The notes under the pieces were generated by a model. It was not told the origin of the DNA, made no database searches, and saw only the letters and a list, made by a program, of their open reading frames with translations. Made by a program: the position numbers and the translations under genes. Shown here in pieces: positions 53,734 to 61,036 of a stretch of DNA of 64,000 nt; within the stretch, counting starts at the first letter, position 1, and the number at the start of each line of letters is the position of its first letter. The stretch is from Burkholderiales bacterium 67-32 (GTDB lineage: Bacteria; Pseudomonadota; Gammaproteobacteria; Burkholderiales; Burkholderiaceae_B): NCBI GenBank assembly GCA_001898625.1, contig MKUP01000033.1, forward strand, positions 1 to 64,000, written 5' to 3'.

Positions 53734-54708
53734 TCAATTTGCAGCGATGCCGCGGGACTCGATCACGCGGGCCCAGCGCGCCAGGTCCGTGCGCACCAGC
53801 GCATTCAACTCCTCCGGCGTGCTGATCGCGCCCGTCATGCCCTGGGCCTTCAAGCTCTGCTGCATGTCCGGCTCGGCCAGCGCCGCCTGCATCTGGCGGT
53901 GCAGCTTGTCGATGACGGCCGGCGGCGTGCCCGCCGGCGCGAACAGTCCATACCAGAGATCCACGTCGAAGGGCTTGCCCACCGACTCGGCCACCGTCGC
54001 CACATTGGGCAGGGCCGCCTGGCGCACCGGGCTCGACACCGCCAGCGCGTGCATCTTGCCGGCCTCGATCTGCGTCAGCGCCGACTGGATGGGGACGAAG
54101 CCCACTTCCACCTGCCCACCGGCGATGGCCGTCACGGCCTCGCCCGCCCCTTTGTGGGGAATGTGCATGATGTTCATGCCCGTCGCTTCCTTGAGCAATT
54201 CCATGGCCAGGTGCTGCGGCGTGCCGACGCCGGATGACGCGTAGTTGTACTGGCCGGGCGCCTTCGCGGCGGCCGCGACGAACTCCGCGAGGTTGCGGGC
54301 CGGCACCTTGCTGGAAGCCACCAGCACCATCGCCCCCTTGAACAGCAGCCCCACGGACGCGAAATCCTTGACCGGGTCGTAGGGCAGGTTCTTGTACAGG
54401 CTGGGGTTCATGGCCAGCGTGTTGGCCACTACCAGCAGCGTGTACCCGTCCGGCGCCGACCGCGCGACGAACTCGCTGCCGATGTTGCCGCCCGCGCCGA
54501 CCTTGTTCTGCACGATGAACGGCGCTTTCATGCCCACGCGCAGCTTCTCGGCCAGCGCCCGCGTGGCGGTGTCTATGCCCGTCCCCGCGCTGTAGGGCAT
54601 GACCAGGGTCACCGCTCTCGCGGGATAGTCAGCAGGCCCCTGCGCCTGCGCCGGACAGGCCAGCACGGCCGCGATTCCCATCCCCAGGACTGCCACAAGC
54701 TTCTTCAT
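53734..54708 (-). CDS. Bug/TctC-family periplasmic receptor
   Basis: The 324-residue receptor has a signal peptide (AVLGMGIAAVLACPAQAQ) and family blocks VTLVMPYSAGTGIDTATRAL, VQNKVGAGGNIGSEFVARSA, HIPHKGAGEAVTAIAGG and a variant of the last motif (NVATVAESVGKPFD). Two blocks deviate from consensus (SAGTGID for PGGxxD, HIPHKG for HVPYKG), suggesting a specialised ligand. It lies between the Rieske oxygenase and VOC genes, so the ligand may be an aromatic carboxylate. Confidence 0.92.
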   Translation of the reverse strand: MKKLVAVLGMGIAAVLACPAQAQGPADYPARAVTLVMPYSAGTGIDTATRALAEKLRVGMKAPFIVQNKVGAGGNIGSEFVARSAPDGYTLLVVANTLAMNPSLYKNLPYDPVKDFASVGLLFKGAMVLVASSKVPARNLAEFVAAAAKAPGQYNYASSGVGTPQHLAMELLKEATGMNIMHIPHKGAGEAVTAIAGGQVEVGFVPIQSALTQIEAGKMHALAVSSPVRQAALPNVATVAESVGKPFDVDLWYGLFAPAGTPPAVIDKLHRQMQAALAEPDMQQSLKAQGMTGAISTPEELNALVRTDLARWARVIESRGIAAN

Positions 54709-54825
54709 GCTCCACCTCTGCTAGACGCCATGCGGCTCCCCTGCGGGCAGCCGGGTGAACTTCGGAAGACACGGCCGGCGGTCCGCCCGGACCGCCGCCG
54801 CCAGACGGTACCGCCACTGCCCTGC

Positions 54826-56001
54826 TCAGACCGGAAACACCAATGAGGCCGGCGCGGGCGTCGGCTCGTCGGCGGGCGCGCGAAGACCGTCAGTCTGCTG
54901 TGCCTCGAACGCCGCGGCAATACGCCGCCTGATCCGGATCATGTCGCGGTCCGGACCGAACAGGATCTCGTTCGCGCGGGACTCCACCAGATCGCCCGCC
55001 ACGCGCGCCATTTCCTTGTCCTCGGCCGCGGTCTTGAGCTGCCTGGGCTTGACCACGCTCTCGAAATGCCGCGCCAGCCGCTCGCGCGCTTCCGGCGTGT
55101 CGGCGCGCCATGCCGCATAGCGGAACAGCCGCGTGCGGCGATAGTCGATGGGTACTTGGAACAGCCGCGACACATAGGGCGCCGCGTCGGCCTTGGGCCG
55201 CAGCACGTTGGACACCAGGCCCGGCAGATTGAAGCGTTCGCCCTGGATGCTGTCCAGGCCATGGCCGTGGTCCAGCATGTTCCCTTCCAGGTCCACCGAG
55301 ATGCCGCGCAGGCCGTGGCCGTCGGTCTCGACGATCTTCACCCGCCGGTCTTCCAGCGGCGTCAGCTTCTGCGCCGCGCCGCCTTCCCCGTCTCCCAGGT
55401 AGCGGGCCACGGCTTCGTGATATTGCGACTCCATGTGCAGCGTGACGGCGTGATAGGCATCGCTGCCGTCGATCACCAGCAACCAGTTCGCGTCCCACTC
55501 TTCGGTGGGCAGCCGGAAATGCACGAAGCGCTCGGGGTGCAGGAGTTCTTCCGGCACGCACGTTTCGATGGGCGGCGCCGGGAAGCGCTCGGTGTCCCCG
55601 ATGTAGGCCCAGACATAGCCGCCCAGTTCGGCACAGGGATAGGACCGCGCGGCCGCCTTGGCCAATTGGCCGGCGCCGGCTTCGGTGTCCCAGGGAATCA
55701 GCGTGCACGCCCCTGCGCCGTCGAAGCGCAGGCCGTGGTAGGCGCACTGCAACTGGCCATCGAGCACCCGGCCGATGGAGAGCTGCACGTACCGGTGCGG
55801 GCACCGGTCGAACAGCACGCCGGGCACGCCGGCGCCGTCGCGAAACACCACCAGGTCCTCGTCCAGGCACCGCACGCCGACCGGCTTGCCGGCGGGCAGC
55901 TCCTCGCTTTGCATCACGGGATACCAATAGTTCCTCAATCCCCGTTCCAACCCCCGCGGCACGCCGCGGACGAGTTCGGGACCCTCCTGCTTGTCGCTCA
56001 C
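54826..56001 (-). CDS. Rieske non-haem iron oxygenase (VanA/phthalate-oxygenase type)
   Basis: The 391-residue alpha subunit has the Rieske cluster ligands Cys67/His69 and Cys86/His89 (RCPHR and CAYHG) and the mononuclear iron site His184/His189 (DGSDAYHAVTLH). The C-terminal domain is of the vanillate demethylase/phthalate oxygenase branch. No reductase gene is in the operon, so it must borrow one. GTG 56001 was chosen because GGAGGAG is five bases upstream. It is in the leftward operon behind the amidase, and a shared operator-like motif precedes it. Confidence 0.9.
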   Translation of the reverse strand: MSDKQEGPELVRGVPRGLERGLRNYWYPVMQSEELPAGKPVGVRCLDEDLVVFRDGAGVPGVLFDRCPHRYVQLSIGRVLDGQLQCAYHGLRFDGAGACTLIPWDTEAGAGQLAKAAARSYPCAELGGYVWAYIGDTERFPAPPIETCVPEELLHPERFVHFRLPTEEWDANWLLVIDGSDAYHAVTLHMESQYHEAVARYLGDGEGGAAQKLTPLEDRRVKIVETDGHGLRGISVDLEGNMLDHGHGLDSIQGERFNLPGLVSNVLRPKADAAPYVSRLFQVPIDYRRTRLFRYAAWRADTPEARERLARHFESVVKPRQLKTAAEDKEMARVAGDLVESRANEILFGPDRDMIRIRRRIAAAFEAQQTDGLRAPADEPTPAPASLVFPV

Positions 56002-56041
56002 CTTCTCCTCCTTGCCCGGCAAGACGCCGGCCAGCTCAATC

Positions 56042-56055
56042 AATTAGATAGCTAA
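56042..56055. promoter_or_regulatory. Operator-like site before the Rieske oxygenase gene
   Basis: AATTAGATAGC (56042-56052) is the reverse complement of GCTATCTAATT at 57542-57552. Here it also forms TTAG-ATAG-CTAA (56044-56055). It lies 41 bases upstream of the GTG at 56001 in the 83-base gap after the amidase stop. The identical 11-mer at two regulatory positions suggests one transcription factor binds both. Confidence 0.55.
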
Positions 56056-56084
56056 CGTTTTATCAAAAGAAAACTCCGAGGCAT

Positions 56085-57488
56085 TCATGCCAGCATCGCC
56101 TGCTCGCATTCCCACGCCCAGGCCAGCAACTGCGCGTCGTCGCCGGGCGCCCCGGTCAATTGCATGCCGATGCCGGGATGCCACGGCACCGGCACCGAAA
56201 TCGACGGCGCCCCGGCCGCGTTGGCGAACGTCGCGTACAGGGCGCCCGCCCGCGGCGACGCCTGGCAGCCATCGATGCTGGCCGGATACGGTGCATCGAG
56301 CGGCCAGGCCAGGCACGGGGAAGCCGGAGACAGCACCACGTCGGCCTCGGCCCAGAGCGCCCGCGTGCGCTGCCGCCAGTCGAGCAGGCGCGCGATCGTG
56401 CGGTACACGTCCACGGCCGACGGCTCCGCCGAGCGCCGCGCGAGATCGCGCAAGGCGGCCGGCAGCGCGAACTCGTCCAGGCCCAGTTCCTCGACGGCGG
56501 CGCGCACGCCATGCGGAATGATCTCCAGCCAGAAGGCGTCGACCTGCGCGACCGAGTACGGCATCGGCTGCCAGTCGACCCGATGGCCCGCGCGCGCCAG
56601 GCGCTCCACGCATTCGTTCAGCGCGGCCGTGACCACGGGCTCCTGGCCCTGGTCGGGCGGCACGATGGCCACGATGCGGGCCCGCCGCGCCTGGGCCCGC
56701 TCGCGCAACCAGGTCTCCGGCCGGGCCGCCTGCCCCTGCCCCTGCCCGGGAAAGTATGACGCGCCGGCGGCGATCGTCGTGGCCAGCAGGGCGCAGTCCT
56801 CCACCGATCGCGCCATGGGACCCACGACCTGGAAATCCAGGGACGTGCGAGGGAAGCCGGAGGAAGACAGCACCGCGCCGGCCGAGGGCTTGAAACCGAC
56901 GGTGCCGGTATAGGCCGCCGGCCGCCGTATCGATCCGCCCGCGTCGGTCGCCAGCGCCAGTGCGCCCATGCCCGCCGCCAGCGCGGCGGCTGCACCGCCG
57001 CTGGAGCCGCCCGGCGTCATGGCCGGATCCAGGGGGTTGCGCGTCGGGCCGTACACGCCGTTGCCGGTCGTGGCCGCCAGGGCCATGGGCGGGACATTGG
57101 TCTTGCCCAGGATGATCGCGCCCGCTTCGCGCACGCGGCCCACCACCGGTTCGTCATGATCGGGAACGAAGGTAGCCAGTGCGTCCACACCCCAGGTCGC
57201 CGGCAGCCCCCGCACCCAGAGATTGTCCTTGACCGTCAGCGGGATGCCGTCGAGCACGCCGGCGGGATTGCCCGCCGCGTATCGCCGGTCGGCGGCGCGG
57301 GCCTGCGCCAGCAGGGATTCCGCATCGACCTGCGCGACGATGGCATTGAGCGCCGCATTGCACGACCGTATCCGCTCCAGAGCGGACTCGATCAGATCCA
57401 CGCTGGCCAGTCGGCCGGCCCGCAACAAGGCGGCGCTTTCGCTGGCGCCTGGCGGCCATGGATGATCCTCTGGATGAATCGCGCTCAC
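56085..57488 (-). CDS. Amidase signature family hydrolase
   Basis: The 467-residue protein has the Ser-cisSer-Lys triad of the amidase family: Lys87 (LTVKDNLW), Ser162 (GGSSGG) and Ser186 (TDAGGSIRRPA). It hydrolyses an amide to a carboxylate. GTG at 57488 has GGGAGG upstream. It leads a leftward set with a Rieske oxygenase and a Bug receptor, and is divergent from ligA. A substituted aromatic amide is a reasonable substrate guess. A plausible leftward -10 (TATAGT, 57518-57523) lies just before it. Confidence 0.92.
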   Translation of the reverse strand: MSAIHPEDHPWPPGASESAALLRAGRLASVDLIESALERIRSCNAALNAIVAQVDAESLLAQARAADRRYAAGNPAGVLDGIPLTVKDNLWVRGLPATWGVDALATFVPDHDEPVVGRVREAGAIILGKTNVPPMALAATTGNGVYGPTRNPLDPAMTPGGSSGGAAAALAAGMGALALATDAGGSIRRPAAYTGTVGFKPSAGAVLSSSGFPRTSLDFQVVGPMARSVEDCALLATTIAAGASYFPGQGQGQAARPETWLRERAQARRARIVAIVPPDQGQEPVVTAALNECVERLARAGHRVDWQPMPYSVAQVDAFWLEIIPHGVRAAVEELGLDEFALPAALRDLARRSAEPSAVDVYRTIARLLDWRQRTRALWAEADVVLSPASPCLAWPLDAPYPASIDGCQASPRAGALYATFANAAGAPSISVPVPWHPGIGMQLTGAPGDDAQLLAWAWECEQAMLA

Positions 57489-57512
57489 GGTACCTCCCGG
57501 CTCCGATGTTGA

Positions 57513-57541
57513 TTGACACTATACACCAAACAATTTAGATT
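57513..57541 (+). promoter_or_regulatory. Promoter of the ligA-ligB operon
   Basis: A -35 TTGACA (57513-57518) and a -10 TAGATT (57536-57541) are 17 bases apart on the plus strand, 29 bases before the ligA ATG. The -10 lies inside the palindrome at 57535-57550, so a bound regulator would block RNA polymerase. The divergent leftward -10 TATAGT overlaps the -35 here. Confidence 0.6.
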
Positions 57542-57552
57542 GCTATCTAATT
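57535..57552. promoter_or_regulatory. Palindromic operator between amidase and ligA
   Basis: TTAGAT (57535-57540) and ATCTAA (57545-57550) form a perfect inverted repeat with a four-base spacer. The right half extends to GCTATCTAATT (57542-57552), which recurs inverted at 56042-56052. It sits on the ligA -10 and close to the amidase promoter, ideal for coordinate control of the divergent operons by a dimeric repressor such as the MarR at 60428. Confidence 0.65.
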
Positions 57553-57569
57553 AATTTCAGGATGGCGCC

Positions 57570-57875
57570 ATGAGTCTTTACGCGGTCCAGAGAGTGATCT
57601 TCGAACTCAAGCACGACAAGCCCCGGGCCGCGCTGCTGCGGACGGATCCGCACGCCGCGCTGCGGGATGCCGGCCTGACCGAGGCGGAGCGCGACGCCCT
57701 GGCCCGCGGGGACCTGGCCGGGCTTTATCTGATGGGCGTCCATCCCCTGCTGCTCGCGCCGTATTCGCGCATGGCCGGCCTGTCCCGCAACGACTACCAG
57801 CGCGCGCTGGCCCCGCTCAAGGGCGCCCGCCGCTTCTCCAGCGACTACCGGCTCGACGGCCACAGCGAGGCTTGA
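57570..57875 (+). CDS. LigA-type small subunit of a type II extradiol dioxygenase
   Basis: The 101-residue protein matches the alpha subunit of LigAB dioxygenases, such as protocatechuate 4,5-dioxygenase. It has the expected helical sequence VQRVIFELKHDKPRAALLRTDPHAALRDAGLTEAERDALARGDLAGLYLMGVHPLLL. It covers the active site formed by the LigB subunit and has no metal of its own. Its stop is adjacent to the ligB ATG. Regulatory sites lie directly upstream. Confidence 0.88.
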   Translation: MSLYAVQRVIFELKHDKPRAALLRTDPHAALRDAGLTEAERDALARGDLAGLYLMGVHPLLLAPYSRMAGLSRNDYQRALAPLKGARRFSSDYRLDGHSEA

Positions 57876-58700
57876 ATGGGATCCCTAGAATTCGCCGCGG
57901 CGATGAGCCATGCTCCGGGCATCGCCGCCTTCACCCAGGCCGCCCCCGCCGCGCCGCGGCAGGCCTTCCTCGATGCCGCGGCCGCGTTGAAGACGGCTGC
58001 CTCCGCGGCCAGGCTGGACGCCATGGTGGTGATCGCGCCCGACCATTTCTCCAACTTCTTCATGGCCAACATGCCCGCCTGCTGTGTCTCGCTGAACGAG
58101 CGCTACAGCGGTCCGGTGGAGGACTGGCTGGGCATGCCCAGGATGGACGTTCCCGGCGCGCCGGGCCTGGCGGACCTCATCATGCGACACGCCTACGGCC
58201 GGGGCATCGAACCCGCGGGCGCCGCGCAGACCGAGCTGGAACACAGCGTCATCGTTCCGCTCTCGCTGGTCACGCCCGCGTTCGACATCCCCGTGGTCTG
58301 GGTCATGATGAACTGCCAGGTCCCGCCGCTGATGTCCCTGCCCCGCTGCCATGAACTGGGCCGCGCCATCCGCGCCGCCATCGATGCCAGCGGCCTGCGC
58401 GTGGGTGTGCTGGGTTCGGGCGGACTGTCCCACGCCCCCGGCGCCGCCGAGGCCGATCGGCTGGACGAAGCGTTCGACCGTGAATTCCTGTCCATGCTGG
58501 ACCGGAACGACCTGGACGGGATCCTGTCCATTCCCGCCGCGCGGCTGGACGAGGCGGGTTTCGGCGCGTGGGAGGTGCGGCTGTGGGTGGCCGCCATGGG
58601 CGCGGCCCACGACCGCCGTCCCCGCACGCTGGCCTACGAGCCGATCGAAGCCTGGGATACCGGCTGCGCAGTCGCGATCTTCGACGGAGCCCAACGATGA
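57876..58700 (+). CDS. LigB-type catalytic subunit, class III extradiol dioxygenase
   Basis: The 274-residue protein is the catalytic subunit with iron ligands His12 (MSHAPG) and His57 (APDHFSNFF) and a probable glutamate near the C-terminus. It cleaves a dihydroxylated ring next to the hydroxyls. GLSHAPG later carries the acid/base histidine. It begins immediately after the ligA stop and overlaps the next gene by four bases. The ring substrate (protocatechuate-, gallate- or pyridine-type) cannot be read off. Confidence 0.88.
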   Translation: MGSLEFAAAMSHAPGIAAFTQAAPAAPRQAFLDAAAALKTAASAARLDAMVVIAPDHFSNFFMANMPACCVSLNERYSGPVEDWLGMPRMDVPGAPGLADLIMRHAYGRGIEPAGAAQTELEHSVIVPLSLVTPAFDIPVVWVMMNCQVPPLMSLPRCHELGRAIRAAIDASGLRVGVLGSGGLSHAPGAAEADRLDEAFDREFLSMLDRNDLDGILSIPAARLDEAGFGAWEVRLWVAAMGAAHDRRPRTLAYEPIEAWDTGCAVAIFDGAQR

Positions 58701-59590
58701 TGCCGCTGCCCACCGTGCGGCTGGCGCTGGGCCTGCGCTCGACGGCGCAAAGCCTGGGCGTCATCGGCCACGATGCCGGCGTCTTCCGCGAACAGGGACT
58801 GGACCTGGTCATCGCCCGGGAGGAAACCGCCGGCCCCGAGGGCGTGCGCGGCCTCGTCGCCGGGGAATACGACCTGGCCGAATTCGGCGCCGTGCCGCTG
58901 GTGCAGGCGGTCTACGAAGGCCATGATCCGGTCGTCCTGCTGGCAGCCGAGCAGACCAACGCCATGTATCTGCTCGGCGCCGCCCGCATCGGCGCACCGG
59001 GCGAACTGGCCGGACAGAAGATCGGCGTGCTCAGCATCGCCGGCCAGACCGGCGTCAGCGCCACCGCCATGCTGGACAAGTGGGCCCTGCCGCGCCAGGA
59101 CGTGGAACTGGTGGAACTGGGCACCTATCCCGCCATCTATCGCGCCTTGCAGGATGGCCGCATCGCCGCCGGCGTGCTGACCGCCGACTACGGCGTCGCC
59201 GGCTCGGTCGCCTTCGGCCTGCACCGCCTGGCCGACCTCGGCCAGGAACTGCGGTTCCAGGGCCCCATCGTCGCCACGACCCGGCGCTACGCGCGGGCGC
59301 ATCCCGACCGCGTGCAGCGCGCCGTGACCGCCTATGTGCGCACCATCGAACTGTTCGTGGAACAACCGCAGCGGGTCCTGGCCAGCATGCAACGCCACCT
59401 GGGATTCCTGGACCACGCGCAGGCATTGGCCGTGCACGACTTCTATTCCCGGCGCTTCCAGCGCCAGCCCCATCCGTCCGCAGCCGGCCTGCAACGGGTC
59501 ATCGACCTGTATGCCGGCGGCTCGCGCCCGGCGCTCCGGCTGGAAGACGTCTGGGATCGCACGTTTCTGGACCGCAGCCTGTCGGCATGA
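58697..59590 (+). CDS. NMT1/SsuA-like binding protein without signal peptide
   Basis: The 297-residue protein resembles periplasmic ABC binding proteins of the NMT1/SsuA type: VRLALGLRSTAQSLGVIGHDAGVFREQGLDLV, GEYDLAEFGAVPLVQAVYEG, KIGVLSIAGQTGVSATAMLDKW. It has no export signal, starting directly with the first strand. It may be a cytoplasmic enzyme or sensor that evolved from a binding protein, as with the related NMT1/Thi5 pyrimidine enzymes. ATG 58697 overlaps the ligB stop by four bases. Confidence 0.75.
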   Translation: MMPLPTVRLALGLRSTAQSLGVIGHDAGVFREQGLDLVIAREETAGPEGVRGLVAGEYDLAEFGAVPLVQAVYEGHDPVVLLAAEQTNAMYLLGAARIGAPGELAGQKIGVLSIAGQTGVSATAMLDKWALPRQDVELVELGTYPAIYRALQDGRIAAGVLTADYGVAGSVAFGLHRLADLGQELRFQGPIVATTRRYARAHPDRVQRAVTAYVRTIELFVEQPQRVLASMQRHLGFLDHAQALAVHDFYSRRFQRQPHPSAAGLQRVIDLYAGGSRPALRLEDVWDRTFLDRSLSA

Positions 59591-59629
59591 CGGGCACGCG
59601 GCCAACCACCCCATCGCAAGGATGACACC

Positions 59630-60403
59630 ATGGATCTGGGAATCGCGGGACGCACGGCATTGATCACGGCTTCGAGCAAGGGCATAGGCAAAGCCTGCGC
59701 GATGGAACTGGCCAGCCAGGGCGCCCACATCGTCATGTGCGCGCGCGGACGTCAGCAACTGGAACTGGCCGCCGAGGAAGTCCGGACCGTGGCGCGCGGC
59801 GAAGTCACCGCCATCCCGGCGGACCTGACCTCGGCGCAGGACATCGACGCGCTGGTCGAGGCCGCCGAACGGCGACACGGAGGCATCGACATCCTCGTTT
59901 CCATCGGCGGCTCGCCCAAGCGCGGCGGCTTCGATGCCATCACCGAACAGGACCTGCGCGACGCCTTCGAGATGTCGGTCATCGCCGCCTTCAGGCTGTT
60001 GAACCGCACGCTGCCCGGCATGCGGGCCCGCGGCTGGGGCCGCGTGGTCACCGTGCAGTCCCGGGCGGTGCGCGAACCCATACCCGACCTGGTGACCTCG
60101 GTGACCACCCGGCCGGGCGTCAACGGACTGTTCAAGTACCTGTCCAAGGAAGTGGCCGGCGACGGCGTCCTGCTCAACACCATCGTGCCCGGCCGCATCA
60201 TGACCGATCGCTTCAAGGGCGGCCAGGACCTGGCAGCGGACAGCCAAGCGTACACGGCCGGCAAGCTGGCGGGCATCCCCGTTGGCCGCTTCGGGCAACC
60301 CGAGGACATCGCGGGGGCCGTCGCCTTTCTTTGCTCCGAACGCGCCGCCTACATCAACGGCACGGCGCTGCAGGTGGACGGCGGCGTCATCAACGCCATC
60401 TGA
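59630..60403 (+). CDS. SDR-family protein with altered catalytic tetrad
   Basis: The 257-residue short-chain dehydrogenase-like protein has a cofactor motif TASSKGIG (13-20) and Ser144 of the tetrad. The usual Tyr-x-x-x-Lys at 157-161 reads Ser-Val-Thr-Thr-Arg. The same S-x-x-x-R type replacement occurs in a set of atypical SDRs. It ends with the standard INGTALQVDGG. It may still reduce or oxidise a substrate by other chemistry or act as a decarboxylase or isomerase. CAAGGATG precedes the ATG. It is last in the lig operon. Confidence 0.82.
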   Translation: MDLGIAGRTALITASSKGIGKACAMELASQGAHIVMCARGRQQLELAAEEVRTVARGEVTAIPADLTSAQDIDALVEAAERRHGGIDILVSIGGSPKRGGFDAITEQDLRDAFEMSVIAAFRLLNRTLPGMRARGWGRVVTVQSRAVREPIPDLVTSVTTRPGVNGLFKYLSKEVAGDGVLLNTIVPGRIMTDRFKGGQDLAADSQAYTAGKLAGIPVGRFGQPEDIAGAVAFLCSERAAYINGTALQVDGGVINAI

Positions 60404-60420
60404 CCCGCGAGGCCCGCGGG
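60404..60420. terminator. Hairpin between convergent SDR and MarR genes
   Basis: CCCGCG (60404-60409) and CGCGGG (60415-60420) form a 6-bp stem with a five-base loop directly after the SDR stop. It may terminate both convergent transcripts. There is no T tract. Confidence 0.35.
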
Positions 60421-60427
60421 CCGGGCA

Positions 60428-60871
60428 TCACTCCCCGGGTCCGATATTGTTCTCGATCCGGCCCAGCACCCGCATGAAGGTCGCGAGGTCGGTCTTGCTG
60501 ATGCCCTGCAAGGCAACCTCGTTGATGTTCTCGACGCGGGGCAGCAGCACTTCCTCCAGGCTCCTGCCCTTTTCGGTCAAGGCCACCAGCACCTTGCGCT
60601 TGTCCTCGGAGTCGGGCTGCAGGGTAACCATCTTCTGCGCCTCGAGCTTGCGCAGCGCCGCCCACGCGGTGGGCTGGGTCAACCCCACCATCTCGGCGAT
60701 CTCGCGCTGGCTCACGCCGTCCTTTTCCCACAGGGCGCGCAGGAAGAACCACATGCCATACGAGATCCCGGCGCTGTTGATCTGCTGTTCCATGATCGGG
60801 CGCAGGCGGCGGAAGGTCCTGCCGAGCAGGAAACCTATGCTGCGATCGATGGGATAGTCTTGAGTGCGCAT
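60428..60871 (-). CDS. MarR-family transcriptional regulator
   Basis: The 147-residue regulator (MRTQDYPIDRSIGFLLGRTF) has a winged helix (VSQREIAEMVGLTQPTAWAALRKLEAQKMV, about 57-86) and a DSEDKRKVLVALTEKG wing. MarR proteins bind small aromatics and repress catabolic operons. ATGs at 60883 and 60886 are also possible. It converges on the lig operon and is divergent from the ABC transport genes at 61037. It is the best candidate to bind the palindrome at 57535-57552, unproven. Confidence 0.9.
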   Translation of the reverse strand: MRTQDYPIDRSIGFLLGRTFRRLRPIMEQQINSAGISYGMWFFLRALWEKDGVSQREIAEMVGLTQPTAWAALRKLEAQKMVTLQPDSEDKRKVLVALTEKGRSLEEVLLPRVENINEVALQGISKTDLATFMRVLGRIENNIGPGE

Positions 60872-60956
60872 AGTCGTGAACATCATTGGGCCCAGGCAAT
60901 GATAGCTCACGCGCTTTCCATCGCTCCCCCTCGAAACGGGCAAACCCCTATATTGG

Positions 60957-60986
60957 CAGTCCACTGATTGTGAGTACTCTTACAAT
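60957..60986. promoter_or_regulatory. Palindromes in the marR-ABC divergent control region
   Basis: CAGT-CC-ACTG (60957-60966) and GAGTACTC (60972-60979, flanked by ATTGT and ACAAT) are two inverted repeats placed between the two divergent genes. A TACAAT -10 (60981-60986) lies within the second on the plus strand. They differ from the TTAGAT palindrome upstream of ligA, so the MarR may have more than one type of site, or another regulator acts here. Confidence 0.45.
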
Positions 60987-61036
60987 ATGGCCAGCACGCA
61001 GGACGACCGAGGCGGCCTGAAAAACGAGGAGACACC

